Positions 17,887 to 26,855 of a DNA stretch of 64,000 bases are shown here, in pieces. Source of the DNA: Microbacterium sp. (lineage in GTDB: Bacteria > Actinomycetota > Actinomycetes > Actinomycetales > Microbacteriaceae). The notes under the pieces were generated by a model, which did no database searches, was not told the origin of the DNA, and saw only the letters and a list, made by a program, of their open reading frames with translations. Location: positions 62,001 through 126,000 of the forward strand of contig NZ_JAFKIP010000006.1 of NCBI RefSeq assembly GCF_017305435.1, written 5' to 3'. Position 1 is the stretch's first letter. Every line of letters begins with the position of its first letter. A program made the position numbers and the translations under genes.

Positions 17887-18611
17887 CGGACGAACGCCGC
17901 GAGGTCGTCCACGACGAGCGTCGCACCGAGATCGAGGAGCGCCTGGGCCCCCGCGCCCCGGTCGACGCCGACGACGAGCGCGAAGCCCGCCGCGGCGGCG
18001 GAGGCGACGCCCGAGTGCGCATCCTCGACGGCGGCGCTGCGGGCCGGGTCGACGCCGAGCATCCGGGCGCCCTCGGCGAACATGTCGGGTGCCGGCTTCG
18101 AGCGCAGCTGCTCGCGTTCGGCGACGACACCGTCCATCACGACGGGGAAGAAGTCTCGGATGCCGGCGGCGCGAAGAACCTCTTCGGCGTTCTTCGAGCT
18201 CGACACGACGCCGATCGGCGTGCCGGCCGCGCGCAGCTGCTCGATCAGGGCGAGCGATCCGGGATAGGGCGCGATCCCCTCGCTGCGCAGGACGCGCGCG
18301 AACACCTCGTTCTTGCGGTTGCCGATGCCGCACACCGTGTCGGCCGTCGGCGGATCGGACGGATCGCCCCACGGGATCTCGACGTCACGCGAGCGCAGCA
18401 GGCTCGCGACGCCGTCGTAGCGCTGCTTGCCGTCGAGCCAGCGGAAGTAGTCGTCCTCGGTGTACGCGGGCTCGATCGCCCACGCCGTGAACAGCTCGGT
18501 GAACATCGTCTGCCATGCGTGCATGTGCACCTCGGCGGTCGGCGTGAGGACGCCGTCGAGGTCGAAGAGGACGCCGTCGAAGGTCGCGAGATCGGGAAGC
18601 TCGTTCGTCAC
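17883..18611 (-). CDS. Beta-phosphoglucomutase (HAD family)
   Basis: This 242-residue HAD hydrolase-fold enzyme interconverts beta-glucose 1-phosphate and glucose 6-phosphate. Motif I is DLDGVLTPTAEVH (Asp nucleophile and Asp+2 acid, about 17-29), motif II VVSSSKN (near 136), the lysine is in RSKPAPD and motif III is AVEDAHSGVASA (about 195-206). The VLTPTAEVH form of the cap hinge is typical of beta-PGM paired with GH65 enzymes. The start GTG 18611 lies six bases after a TACGCT -10 box (18623-18618), which suggests a leaderless message for the two-gene operon. The neighbouring GH65 gene supports the role. Confidence 0.9.
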   Translation of the reverse strand: MTNELPDLATFDGVLFDLDGVLTPTAEVHMHAWQTMFTELFTAWAIEPAYTEDDYFRWLDGKQRYDGVASLLRSRDVEIPWGDPSDPPTADTVCGIGNRKNEVFARVLRSEGIAPYPGSLALIEQLRAAGTPIGVVSSSKNAEEVLRAAGIRDFFPVVMDGVVAEREQLRSKPAPDMFAEGARMLGVDPARSAAVEDAHSGVASAAAAGFALVVGVDRGAGAQALLDLGATLVVDDLAAFVR

Positions 18612-18653
18612 TGTGCCAGCGTAGTCGCGGGGTGTGTCCGGTGCGTGACGTTC

Positions 18654-19859
18654 TCAGTCGCGCGCGGTGGCCGCGCGCGCGACCTCGAGGGTCTGGCGCG
18701 CGATCTCGAGCTCCTCGTTGGTCGGCACGACGAGGACCGTGACGGCGGAATCGTCGGCGGAGATGACGCGGATGCCGCGCTCCCGGCGCTCGTTGCGCTC
18801 GGGGTCGAGGCGGATGCCGAGGAACTCCAGCGTGGCCAGTGCCTGCGCCCGGACCAGGGCCGAGTTCTCACCCACCCCCGCCGTGAACGAGATGACGTCC
18901 ACACCGCCGAGCTGCGCGATGTAGGCGCCGATGTAGGCGCGGATCCGGTGGATGTACACGTCGAAGGCGAGCATCGCGGCGCCGTCGCCCGCCTCGCGGC
19001 GCTGCTCGATGTCGCGCATGTCGCTGACGCCCGCGAGCCCCAGCAGGCCGCTGCGCTTGTTGAGCAGGGTGTCGAGCTCGCCCGGAGTCATGTCTTCACG
19101 GCGCGCCAGCACGAGGAGCACCGAGGGATCGAGGTCGCCCGAGCGCGTGCCCATCACGAGCCCCTCCAGCGGGGTGAGCCCCATCGAGGTCTCCACCGAG
19201 TGGCCGCCGTCGATCGCGGTGATCGACGCGCCGTTGCCGAGGTGCAGGACGATCTGCGTGAGTTCGCGCAGCGGGCGGTCGACGAACCGGGCCGCCGCCT
19301 CGCTCACGAACTTGTGGCTCGTGCCGTGGAAGCCGTATCGGCGGATGCGGTGCTTCCGCGCGAGGTCGCGGTCGATCGCGTACGTGTAGGCCGCGGGCGG
19401 GAGGGTCTGGTGGAACGCGGTGTCGAAGACGGCGACGTGCGGGATCTCGGGGAACGCCGCGCGCGCGGCGCGGATGCCCTGCACGGCCCCCGGGTTGTGC
19501 AGGGGCGCCAACAGCGACAGCTCGTCGATGTTGATCTCGACGAGGTCGGTGATCAGGGTGGGGTGGAAGAAGCGCGCCCCGCCCTGCACGACGCGGTGGC
19601 CGACGGCGGCGAGCTGTGCCTCCGCCAGCGACGGGCCGGCATCCTCGAAGGCCTGCAGCATGAGAGCGAATCCCACCGCGTGATCGGGGATCGGCAGCTC
19701 GATCGCCGTCTTGACCCCGTCGACCTCGTGCGTCGCGGCGCCGAGCGGCTCGCCGATGCGCTCGACGAGGCCGGATGCCAGGGCCTCCTGCGTCTCGACA
19801 TCGATGAGCTGGTACTTGAACGACGACGAGCCGCTGTTGATGACGAGGACGACGCTCAT
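18654..19859 (-). CDS. ackA: Acetate kinase
   Basis: The 401-residue cytosolic kinase makes ATP and acetate from acetyl phosphate. Signatures are NSGSSSFKYQL (about 8-18), the RYGFHGTSHKFV motif (catalytic His near 175) and GNGASI...SMGLTPLEG (about 205-235). GVGENSALVR near 325 completes the ASKHA fold. The length is standard. Its ATG overlaps the pta stop codon (ATGA), so it is the second gene of a pta-ackA operon. A 42-base gap separates it from the HAD gene downstream on the same strand. Confidence 0.97.
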   Translation of the reverse strand: MSVVLVINSGSSSFKYQLIDVETQEALASGLVERIGEPLGAATHEVDGVKTAIELPIPDHAVGFALMLQAFEDAGPSLAEAQLAAVGHRVVQGGARFFHPTLITDLVEINIDELSLLAPLHNPGAVQGIRAARAAFPEIPHVAVFDTAFHQTLPPAAYTYAIDRDLARKHRIRRYGFHGTSHKFVSEAAARFVDRPLRELTQIVLHLGNGASITAIDGGHSVETSMGLTPLEGLVMGTRSGDLDPSVLLVLARREDMTPGELDTLLNKRSGLLGLAGVSDMRDIEQRREAGDGAAMLAFDVYIHRIRAYIGAYIAQLGGVDVISFTAGVGENSALVRAQALATLEFLGIRLDPERNERRERGIRVISADDSAVTVLVVPTNEELEIARQTLEVARAATARD

Positions 19860-22012
19860 GCGGTGGGGTCCGTTCCCGCAGGCTGTGCCTGCGCCTGGAT
19901 CGCGGTGATCGCGATCGTGTTGACGATGTCGTCGACCAGCGCTCCGCGCGAGAGGTCGTTGATGGGCTTGTTGAGCCCCTGCAGCACCGGGCCCATCGCG
20001 ATCGCGCCCGCCGAGCGCTGGACCGCCTTGTAGGTGTTGTTGCCGGTGTTGAGATCGGGGAAGACGAAGACGGTGGCGCGGCCGGCGACCTGCGACTCCG
20101 GCATCTTCGCCTTCGCGACGGCGGCGTCGGCGGCCGCGTCGTACTGGATGGGCCCCTCGACGAGCAGGTCGGGCGTGCGCTCGCGGACGAGAGCGGTCGC
20201 CGAGCGCACCTTCTCGACGTCGGCGCCGAAGCCCGACTCGCCCGTGGAGTACGAGAGCATCGCGATGCGCGGATCGATGCCGAACTCGCGCGCGGTCGCC
20301 GCGGAGGAGATCGCGATGTCGGCGAGCTGCTCGGCCGTCGGGTCGGGGATGACGGCGCAGTCGCCGTAGACGAGGACGCGGTCGGCGAGCGCCATGAGGA
20401 AGACGCTCGAGACGACCGACACCCCCGGACGGGTCTTGATGATCTCGAACGCCGGGCGGATCGTGTGCGCGGTCGTGTGGGCGGCGCCCGAGACCATGCC
20501 GTCGGCGAGGCCCAGGTGCACCATCATCGTGCCGAAGTAGGAGACATCCGTGACGATGTCGGCCGCCTTCTCGTAGGTCACGCCCTTGTGCGCGCGGAGG
20601 CGTGCGTACTCGGTCGCGAACAGGTCGACGGTCTCCGGATCGAAAGGACTCAGGACGCGGGCGCCGGACAGATCGAGGCCGAGTTCGACGGCGCGACCGC
20701 GGACCTCGGCATCCTCGCCCAGGATCGTGAGGTCGGCGATGCCGCGCGCGAGGACGGTCGCGGCGGCCCTGAGCACGCGGTCGTCGCCCCCCTCGGGCAG
20801 GACGATGCGCTTGCGCTCGGTCCGCGCGGTCTCCAGCAGCTGGTACTCGAACATGAGCGGCGTCACGACGGCCGAGTGCGCGAGCCCGAGCGCCCGGGTC
20901 AGCTCCTCGGTGTCGACGTGCTGCTCGAAGAGCGCGAGCGCCGTGTCGAAACGGCGCTGGGAGCCCGCCGCGAGGCGTCCCCGACTGCTCATGACGCGCA
21001 CGGCCGTGTCGTAGGTGTCGAGGTCGGTCTGCACGATCGGCAGCGACGAGTCGAGGCCGATCATGAGGTCGTGCACGACGGTCGGGAGGGGGAACGGGCC
21101 GTTGAGGATGATGCCCGAGATCGAGGGGAACGTCCCGGACGAGTTCGCCAGGAGGAGGCCGAGAAGGACTTCCGTGCGGTCGGCCGGGACGATGACGATG
21201 GCGCCCTCGGTGAGGCGCGGCAGGATGTTGTTGAGCGACATGCCCGCCACGACCACATCGAGCACTTCGCGGGTGAGCAGGTCGTCGTCGCCGCGCAGCA
21301 GGCGACCGTCGAGCTTGGGCATGAGGTCGCGGACCGCCGGCGCGACGAGGTAGACGTCCTCGGGGATCGCCCAGACGCTCACGGGCGCCTCGCGCGTGCC
21401 GTCCGCCGCGGGTGCGTCGGCGACGACCTCCCGGATCGCCGCGTTGATCTCGTCGAGGCGATCGGGGTCGGCGCGGTTCGTGATCACCGCGAACAGCTCC
21501 GCGCGGTGCTGGGCGAGGTCGCCGAGCGCGGGCACGACGAGGCGGACGAGCTCTTCCGGCGTGCGTGCGACGCTCAGCCCGAGGCGATCGCCTTCGCTGG
21601 CACGCCCGTTGAGGACGGCCAGGACGGGCGCGCCGAGGTTCGCCGCGATGCGTGCGTTGTAGCCGAGCTCGCTCGTCGAGCCGACGTCGGTGAAGTCCGA
21701 CCCGACGATGACGACGGCGTCGCACTTCGCCTCGACGGCTTTGAACCGCTCGACGATCGTCGACAGCGCGGCATCCGGATCGCGGCGCACGTCGTCGTAG
21801 GTGACGCCGACCGATTCCTCGTAGTCGAGCTCCACCCCGATGTGCTGCAGCAGCATCTCGAGCACGTAGTCCCGCTCGATGTTCGACCGGGCGATCGCAC
21901 GGAAGACCCCGACGCGCGGCGTCGTGCGGCTGAGCGCGTCCAGGACGCCGAGGACGACGGTGGACTTGCCCGAGAGACCCTCGGTCGACGTGATGTAGAT
22001 GCTCTGGGCCAC
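19856..22012 (-). CDS. pta: Phosphate acetyltransferase
   Basis: The 718-residue long-form Pta converts acetyl-CoA and phosphate into acetyl phosphate. An N-terminal P-loop-like domain (STEGLSGKSTVVLGVL, about 9-24, residues to about 215) is followed by a DRTGG domain (about 220-335) and the catalytic PTA/PTB domain (about 385-705). The last contains RIVLPEGGDDRVLRAA, SYFGTMMVHLG and SYSTGESGFG. The start is GTG 22012. It forms an operon with ackA through a four-base overlap. The promoter must lie in the gap that also carries the SRP RNA gene, which points the same way, so read-through from that promoter is possible. Confidence 0.97.
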   Translation of the reverse strand: MAQSIYITSTEGLSGKSTVVLGVLDALSRTTPRVGVFRAIARSNIERDYVLEMLLQHIGVELDYEESVGVTYDDVRRDPDAALSTIVERFKAVEAKCDAVVIVGSDFTDVGSTSELGYNARIAANLGAPVLAVLNGRASEGDRLGLSVARTPEELVRLVVPALGDLAQHRAELFAVITNRADPDRLDEINAAIREVVADAPAADGTREAPVSVWAIPEDVYLVAPAVRDLMPKLDGRLLRGDDDLLTREVLDVVVAGMSLNNILPRLTEGAIVIVPADRTEVLLGLLLANSSGTFPSISGIILNGPFPLPTVVHDLMIGLDSSLPIVQTDLDTYDTAVRVMSSRGRLAAGSQRRFDTALALFEQHVDTEELTRALGLAHSAVVTPLMFEYQLLETARTERKRIVLPEGGDDRVLRAAATVLARGIADLTILGEDAEVRGRAVELGLDLSGARVLSPFDPETVDLFATEYARLRAHKGVTYEKAADIVTDVSYFGTMMVHLGLADGMVSGAAHTTAHTIRPAFEIIKTRPGVSVVSSVFLMALADRVLVYGDCAVIPDPTAEQLADIAISSAATAREFGIDPRIAMLSYSTGESGFGADVEKVRSATALVRERTPDLLVEGPIQYDAAADAAVAKAKMPESQVAGRATVFVFPDLNTGNNTYKAVQRSAGAIAMGPVLQGLNKPINDLSRGALVDDIVNTIAITAIQAQAQPAGTDPTA

Positions 22013-22063
22013 GCTGCCAGCCTACGGGCGCTCGTCGGCAGGTGGCCAGGAACGGCCCGGGGA

Positions 22064-22158
22064 AAAGAAAGACTCTCCGCGAACCCGGCAGAGCCTGGTT
22101 ACCCTTGCTACGTTTCCGTCCTGGGGGAGTTGGCCTGGATGCCGCCTCGCGGAGAGCT
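22064..22158 (-). ncRNA. ffs: Signal recognition particle RNA, small bacterial type
   Basis: On the minus strand a roughly 90-base RNA begins near 22158. Its ends pair: CTCTCCGCGA near the 5' end with TCGCGGAGAG at 22082-22072. The apical domain reads CCCCCAGGACGGAAACGTAG then CAAGGGTAAC, matching the SRP RNA helix 8: a GNRA-type tetraloop and an asymmetric AGCA loop bound by Ffh. The RNA ends in TTTCTTTT directly after the closing stem, an intrinsic terminator. A TAAACT -10 box lies seven bases upstream. Exact ends are uncertain by a few bases. Confidence 0.88.
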
Positions 22159-22164
22159 TCTTGG

Positions 22165-22170
22165 AGTTTA
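22165..22170 (-). promoter_or_regulatory. -10 box of the SRP RNA gene
   Basis: TAAACT on the minus strand is placed correctly for transcription starting near 22158, at the 5' strand of the terminal stem. No good -35 hexamer is seen at 16-18 bases. On the plus strand of the same gap, TAGCAT (22205-22210) could be the -10 for the moxR operon. Confidence 0.5.
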
Positions 22171-22291
22171 CCCGACGTCCGGCCCGCGGGGCGCCACACC
22201 GGGTTAGCATCGGTTCACGCGCGTCACCGGCGACGCATCGCCCCGCGCATCTCCCCGCGCATCGTCCTGACCACCGGGAGGCTGGCCGCTC

Positions 22292-23272
22292 ATGACCCCC
22301 GCCCCGATCACCGCCGATGCGTTCGCGCGCCAGACCGACGCGATCCTCGCCTCGGTGTCGCGCGTCATCGACGGCAAACCGGCCGCCGTGCGCGCCGCGC
22401 TCGTGTGCCTCGTCGCCGAAGGACATCTCCTCATCGAGGACGTCCCCGGCGTCGGCAAGACGATGCTCGCGCGCGCACTCGCGGCATCCGTGGATGCGAC
22501 GGTGCGACGCATCCAGTTCACGCCCGACCTCCTCCCCGGCGACGTCACGGGGGTCAGCGTCTACAACCCGGTCGAGCGCGAGTTCGAGTTCAAGCCCGGC
22601 GCGATCTTCGCCCAGATCGTGATCGCCGACGAGATCAACCGCTCCTCCCCCAAGACGCAGTCGGCGCTGCTGGAGGCGATGGAGGAGCGCCAGGTGACCG
22701 TCGACGGCCGCTCGCACGCGCTCGACGAGCCGTTCCTCGTCGTCGCGACGCAGAACCCGCTCGAGATGGAGGGCACGTACGCGCTGCCCGAGGCGCAGCG
22801 CGACCGGTTCATGATGCGGATCTCCATGGGCTATCCGGATGCCGCGAACGAAGCGCTCATGCTCCGCCAGCGCGACGTCGTGAACCCGCTCGACGCGCTC
22901 GCCCCGGTCATCGACGCCGCCGGCGTGCGCGGCCTCATCGCGTGGGCACGGAGTGTGCACGTCTCCCCCGCCGTCGAGGAGTACACCGTCGCGCTCGCCC
23001 GCGCGACGCGCGAGCACCCCGACCTGCGACTCGGCGCGAGCCCCCGCGCCACGCTGCAGCTCATCCGTGCGGCGAAGGTGTGGGCCGCGCTCGACGGCCG
23101 CGAGTTCGTGATCCCCGACGACGTCGCGAGCCTCGTCGAGCCGGTCTTCGCGCATCGGCTCATCGCGGTGCGGGGCGCGGCGACCGCCCGCGGGCGGTCG
23201 GGTGCGGACACCGTCGCAGTGACGCTCCGTGGCATCGTCGGTTCGGTGCGCGTGCCGCTGGCGGCGCGCTGA
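22292..23272 (+). CDS. MoxR-family AAA+ ATPase
   Basis: This 326-residue chaperone-like ATPase opens a three-gene operon. Walker A is in EDVPGVGKTML (GVGKT 53-57) and Walker B in IVIADEINRSSPKTQSALLEAMEE (near 110-133); sensor 1 reads VVATQNPLE, and a C-terminal lid domain (about 215-320) follows. GGGAGG lies ten bases upstream of the ATG. MoxR proteins work with DUF58 proteins that carry a VWA-like fold and often with transglutaminase-like membrane proteins. All three are adjacent here, pointing to assembly or maturation of an envelope complex whose target is unknown. Confidence 0.9.
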   Translation: MTPAPITADAFARQTDAILASVSRVIDGKPAAVRAALVCLVAEGHLLIEDVPGVGKTMLARALAASVDATVRRIQFTPDLLPGDVTGVSVYNPVEREFEFKPGAIFAQIVIADEINRSSPKTQSALLEAMEERQVTVDGRSHALDEPFLVVATQNPLEMEGTYALPEAQRDRFMMRISMGYPDAANEALMLRQRDVVNPLDALAPVIDAAGVRGLIAWARSVHVSPAVEEYTVALARATREHPDLRLGASPRATLQLIRAAKVWAALDGREFVIPDDVASLVEPVFAHRLIAVRGAATARGRSGADTVAVTLRGIVGSVRVPLAAR

Positions 23273-23281
23273 GGCGCACGG

Positions 23282-24538
23282 ATGTCACGCTGGCCGCTCA
23301 CCGCCCGGGGAACCGGAGCCGCCGTCCTGGCGCTCGTCGCCTTCATCGGCGCGCACGCGTTCCAGATCACCGAGCTGCTGTATGTGAGCGTGCTTCTCGC
23401 CGTCGCGCTCGTGGGGAGCGTCGCGACGCTCTACCTCGTCCGGCGCACCGAGCGCGTCGAGAGGTCCTTCGATCCGGATGTCGGCGCGGTCGGAAGCGAC
23501 CTCGACGTCCACCTCCGGGTCGAGATCCGTTCGCCGCTGCCGACGGCGCAGGGGCGTTGGCACGACCGGCTTCCCGACGGCGTCACGGGCCCGGCCGACG
23601 GGATCTTCCCGCAGACCGGGTCGGGCATGCGGGCGGGCTCACGGGCGGCGCTGCTGCGATACTCCGTGACGCTCCGCCGCCGCGGCATCCGGAGCGTCGG
23701 ACCGATCTCCGTCACCTCGACGGACCCTTTCGGCTTCGCACGGCGCCGCCACGCGATCGGCCGCGCCGTGCCGTTGACGATCACCCCCGCCGTCGTCGCG
23801 CTCGGCCCGCTGAGCGACCTGCCGGGTGACATCGGCGGCACGATGCACACGACCAGCGATCAGCTCGGTCAGGGTTCGGACAATCTCGTCCCCCGGCACT
23901 ACACACCGGGCGATTCGATGCGCCGGATCCACTGGCGCGCGAGCGCGCACCGCGACGCGCTCATGGTGCGTCAGGAGGAGCAGGAGACCACCCCCGCCGC
24001 GCTCGTCGCGCTCGATCGCGCCTCGGCGCGCTGGCACGTCGAGGCGACGCGCGCGCCAGGCGCCGACCCCGCGTTCGAGGTCGCGGTCTGCGCGTGCGTC
24101 TCGATCGCCGCGCGCCTCGTGCAGGAGGGGTACCTCGTGACCGTCGTCGACTTCGACGGGACGCCGCTGTCCGATCCCCTCGACGGGGGCGATGCCGCCG
24201 GCATCGAACAGCTCGCGATCGATCTCGCGCCGGTCACCGCGCGACGCGACGGGTCGACGGAGGACCTCGCGGCGCTCCTCGCCGCACCGGTCTCGGAGGG
24301 CGCAACCGGGCCGCTCATCGTCATCGGGGGCGCGTTGACGTCGTCGGATGCCGCTGCGCTCGCGCCGCTCGCGCATCGCAGCGCGATGCCGGTGCTGTTC
24401 GCGATGATGCCGTCGCGGGATGCGCTCGCGGACGCCGCAGCGGCGGGATGGCGCGTCGCGGCGATCGCGACGGAGGACGACCTCGTCGACGCGTGGACCG
24501 ACGTCGCCGAGCGGGGAGCGCACCGTGTCGGGCGGTGA
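23282..24538 (+). CDS. DUF58 membrane protein
   Basis: The 418-residue protein has two N-terminal membrane helices (about 10-30 and 35-55). An extracellular-type beta domain follows (about 60-190, with SFDPDVGAVGSDLDV). The DUF58 motif is LVPRHYTPGDSMRRIHWRASAH (about 204-225), and a VWA-like C-terminal half has HRDALMVRQEEQE. It sits nine bases after moxR, and the downstream transglutaminase gene starts inside its last codons. The protein is predicted to be the membrane partner of the MoxR ATPase; no biochemical activity is shown by the sequence. Confidence 0.88.
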   Translation: MSRWPLTARGTGAAVLALVAFIGAHAFQITELLYVSVLLAVALVGSVATLYLVRRTERVERSFDPDVGAVGSDLDVHLRVEIRSPLPTAQGRWHDRLPDGVTGPADGIFPQTGSGMRAGSRAALLRYSVTLRRRGIRSVGPISVTSTDPFGFARRRHAIGRAVPLTITPAVVALGPLSDLPGDIGGTMHTTSDQLGQGSDNLVPRHYTPGDSMRRIHWRASAHRDALMVRQEEQETTPAALVALDRASARWHVEATRAPGADPAFEVAVCACVSIAARLVQEGYLVTVVDFDGTPLSDPLDGGDAAGIEQLAIDLAPVTARRDGSTEDLAALLAAPVSEGATGPLIVIGGALTSSDAAALAPLAHRSAMPVLFAMMPSRDALADAAAAGWRVAAIATEDDLVDAWTDVAERGAHRVGR

Positions 24539-26819
24539 CGTGTACTCGACACGGGGCGCCGAGCGGCAGCGGCGGCCGCGGGGCGAACTGCGCCTCACGC
24601 TGACGATGTGGCTCGCGCTCCTCGCGACGCTGCCTCCGCTCGCACGCGTCATCCACACCGGCCCGTGGATGCCGGGCGCGGCGGTGCTCGCGGCGGTGCT
24701 TCTGGCGACGGGGTTCGGGCTGCGCCGGCGACGGGTGCCCGCGATCGGCGTGACGCTGGCAGAAGTCGTCGTCTGGGCCCTCGTCGTCACGGGGGGCTTC
24801 TTCTCCGGCACCGCCCTGTGGGGTTTCCTCCCCACCGGCGCGGTCGTGGCGGCGGTGCCGGAGGTCATCCGCACGGCCTCCGACGAGATCGCTTCGGGCG
24901 TGGCGCCCATCCCGGCGACGCCCGCGATGTCGTTCGTGATCGTCGCGTCGTTCGGACTTCTCGCGATCGCGCTCGATCATGTCGTGCTGTCGGCGAGGAT
25001 GCCGCTGCTCGCGGCGATCGCGCTCGTCCTCGTGTGGCTGATCCCTTCGGTCGTCGTGCCGGCTCCCGTCGACATCGCCGCGTTCGTCGTGCTCGCGATC
25101 GCCGTGCTCGCCCTGATCCGAGCCGAGAACCGCACGCGCGAGGCACCGATCATGGCGACCCGGTCGGGCGGTGTCGCCGCCGTCGCCGTGGCGATCGGTG
25201 CCGTCGCGATCGTGGGGGCGCTCGTCATCGGTCCGGCCCTCCCGCACCCGGCGGTCGGGGGCGCGGGATCGGGAGCGGCGGCCCGGATCGACCCCTCCCT
25301 GGACCTCGGCAGCGACCTCCGCCGCCCGGGCGATACGCCGGTGCTGACGCTCCGCAGCGATGCGCCCCAACTGCCGAACCTGCGTGTGACGACGCTGTCG
25401 ATCTTCGACGGGTCGGTGTGGATGCCGGATCAGCTGCGCTCCGTCGCCCTCGCCGATGCGCCACTCGAGCCCGTGCAGGTCGCCGAGGGCATCGCGACGA
25501 CCGAGTACCGCACTCACGTCGAGGTGACGCAGCTGTCGTCGGCCTATCTGCCGATCCCCTACCCGGCCGTCGCGATCGACGGCCTCGAGGGCGCCTGGCG
25601 GTCGGTGCCGTACAGCCGCACGATCCTCAGTGCGCAGAACAGCGCCCAGGGGCAGAACTACGACGTCGTGGCAGAGGTGCCGCGACCGACGCTCGAGCAG
25701 ATCCGGGCGAGCCAGGCGCGCCTCGCGGAGAACCGCGTCGACGTGTACGCCCTCCCCGAGGGGACGCCCGCGGTGATCGGCGACCTGGCCCGGCAGGTGA
25801 CGGCAGGCGCGACGACCGACTACGACCGCCTGGAGGCGCTGCAGACGTGGTTCCGCGGCCCGGAGTTCACGTACTCCCTCACCGCCCCCGTCACCGACGG
25901 GTTCGACGACACCGGCGTCGCCGCCGTCGCGGCGTTCCTCGAGAAGAAGGCGGGCTACTGCATCCACTATGCGGGCGCGTTCGCCCTCATGGCGCGCGAG
26001 CTCGGGATGCCGTCGCGGATCGTCGTCGGCTTCCTCCCCGGCGGGTATACGGGCGATACGGTCGACGGGCAGCGCGTGGCGGCCGTGACGACGGGGCAGC
26101 TGCACGCCTGGCCGGAGGTGTACTTCGACGGCATCGGATGGGTGCCGTTCGAGCCGACGAAGAGTCTCGGCATCGCCACGCGGTATGTGAGCGCGGCCTC
26201 GTCGACCGGCGGGACGGATGCCGAGGAGTCCGGCCCGACCCCGACGCCCACCTCGAGCGCATCGGCGGGAGCCCGTCCCGACGAGGCGCGCGACGAAGCG
26301 ACGGGCGGCACCTCCGGGCAGCCGGCTGCCGGAGGGGACCCGCGGCCCGCACTCCTGATCGTCCTCGGCGCGCTCGTGGTCGCCTCAGTGCCCGCCGCGG
26401 CGGGCGCCGCCCGCCGCGGCTTCCTCCGTCGCCGAGGTGGCGTCGCCGCCGCGTGGGTGCTCGTGCAGGACGCTGCGATCGACCTGGGAATCGCGGTATC
26501 CGCCGCGCAGTCGCCGCGAGCGTTCGGTGTGCGCCTCGTCGCGGAGGGGGCGCCGGAGGACGCGGTCGCCCGGCTCGTCGCGGCCGTCGAACGGGAGAAC
26601 TATGCGCCGCGCGGTGGCGGCGCGGAGAGCGCAGCTCGCCATGGTGCCGGCGGCGCAGGCGGCACGGGCTCGCGTGACGGGATCGCGCAGGCCGATGCGA
26701 TCCGCGTCGGCCTGCGCGCGCGCCGCGGCCCGCTCGATCGGGCGCGGGCCACGCTCCTGCCGCGGTCCCTCGTCGTGCGCCCGGGGTCGGCGTTCGCAGA
26801 CAGAGACGCCCTGGTCTGA
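24525..26819 (+). CDS. Transglutaminase-like membrane protein (TgpA type)
   Basis: The 764-residue protein has six or seven N-terminal membrane helices (about 25-215) and a large extracytoplasmic region. The transglutaminase-like core has its Cys in KKAGYCIHYAGAFALMAREL (near 484), its His in GQLHAWPEVYFDG (near 527) and Asp in the same segment. A Thr/Ser-rich linker (about 560-600), a further helix (about 608-630) and a cytoplasmic DUF4129-like tail follow. GTG 24525 is chosen because GGGGAG lies six bases upstream; it overlaps the DUF58 gene by 14 bases. Such proteins are thought to cross-link or cleave envelope proteins. The 3' end forms part of a terminator hairpin. Confidence 0.88.
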   Translation: MSGGDVYSTRGAERQRRPRGELRLTLTMWLALLATLPPLARVIHTGPWMPGAAVLAAVLLATGFGLRRRRVPAIGVTLAEVVVWALVVTGGFFSGTALWGFLPTGAVVAAVPEVIRTASDEIASGVAPIPATPAMSFVIVASFGLLAIALDHVVLSARMPLLAAIALVLVWLIPSVVVPAPVDIAAFVVLAIAVLALIRAENRTREAPIMATRSGGVAAVAVAIGAVAIVGALVIGPALPHPAVGGAGSGAAARIDPSLDLGSDLRRPGDTPVLTLRSDAPQLPNLRVTTLSIFDGSVWMPDQLRSVALADAPLEPVQVAEGIATTEYRTHVEVTQLSSAYLPIPYPAVAIDGLEGAWRSVPYSRTILSAQNSAQGQNYDVVAEVPRPTLEQIRASQARLAENRVDVYALPEGTPAVIGDLARQVTAGATTDYDRLEALQTWFRGPEFTYSLTAPVTDGFDDTGVAAVAAFLEKKAGYCIHYAGAFALMARELGMPSRIVVGFLPGGYTGDTVDGQRVAAVTTGQLHAWPEVYFDGIGWVPFEPTKSLGIATRYVSAASSTGGTDAEESGPTPTPTSSASAGARPDEARDEATGGTSGQPAAGGDPRPALLIVLGALVVASVPAAAGAARRGFLRRRGGVAAAWVLVQDAAIDLGIAVSAAQSPRAFGVRLVAEGAPEDAVARLVAAVERENYAPRGGGAESAARHGAGGAGGTGSRDGIAQADAIRVGLRARRGPLDRARATLLPRSLVVRPGSAFADRDALV

Positions 26820-26839
26820 GCGGGGCTCAGACCAGGGCG
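26807..26839. terminator. Bidirectional terminator hairpin
   Basis: Perfect 15-base arms (26807-26821 and 26825-26839) with a three-base loop lie between the convergent transglutaminase and symporter genes. The left arm includes the transglutaminase stop codon. There is no long T tract, but the position and stability fit a shared terminator. Confidence 0.8.
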
Positions 26840-26855
26840 TCGGCTCGGGTCGCGC

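Noticed and set aside
15229-18267. A 1012-codon open frame on the plus strand opposite the GH65 and HAD genes
   Set aside because: Its composition is that of an antisense shadow, with no recognisable domain, while the minus strand has clear enzyme motifs throughout.
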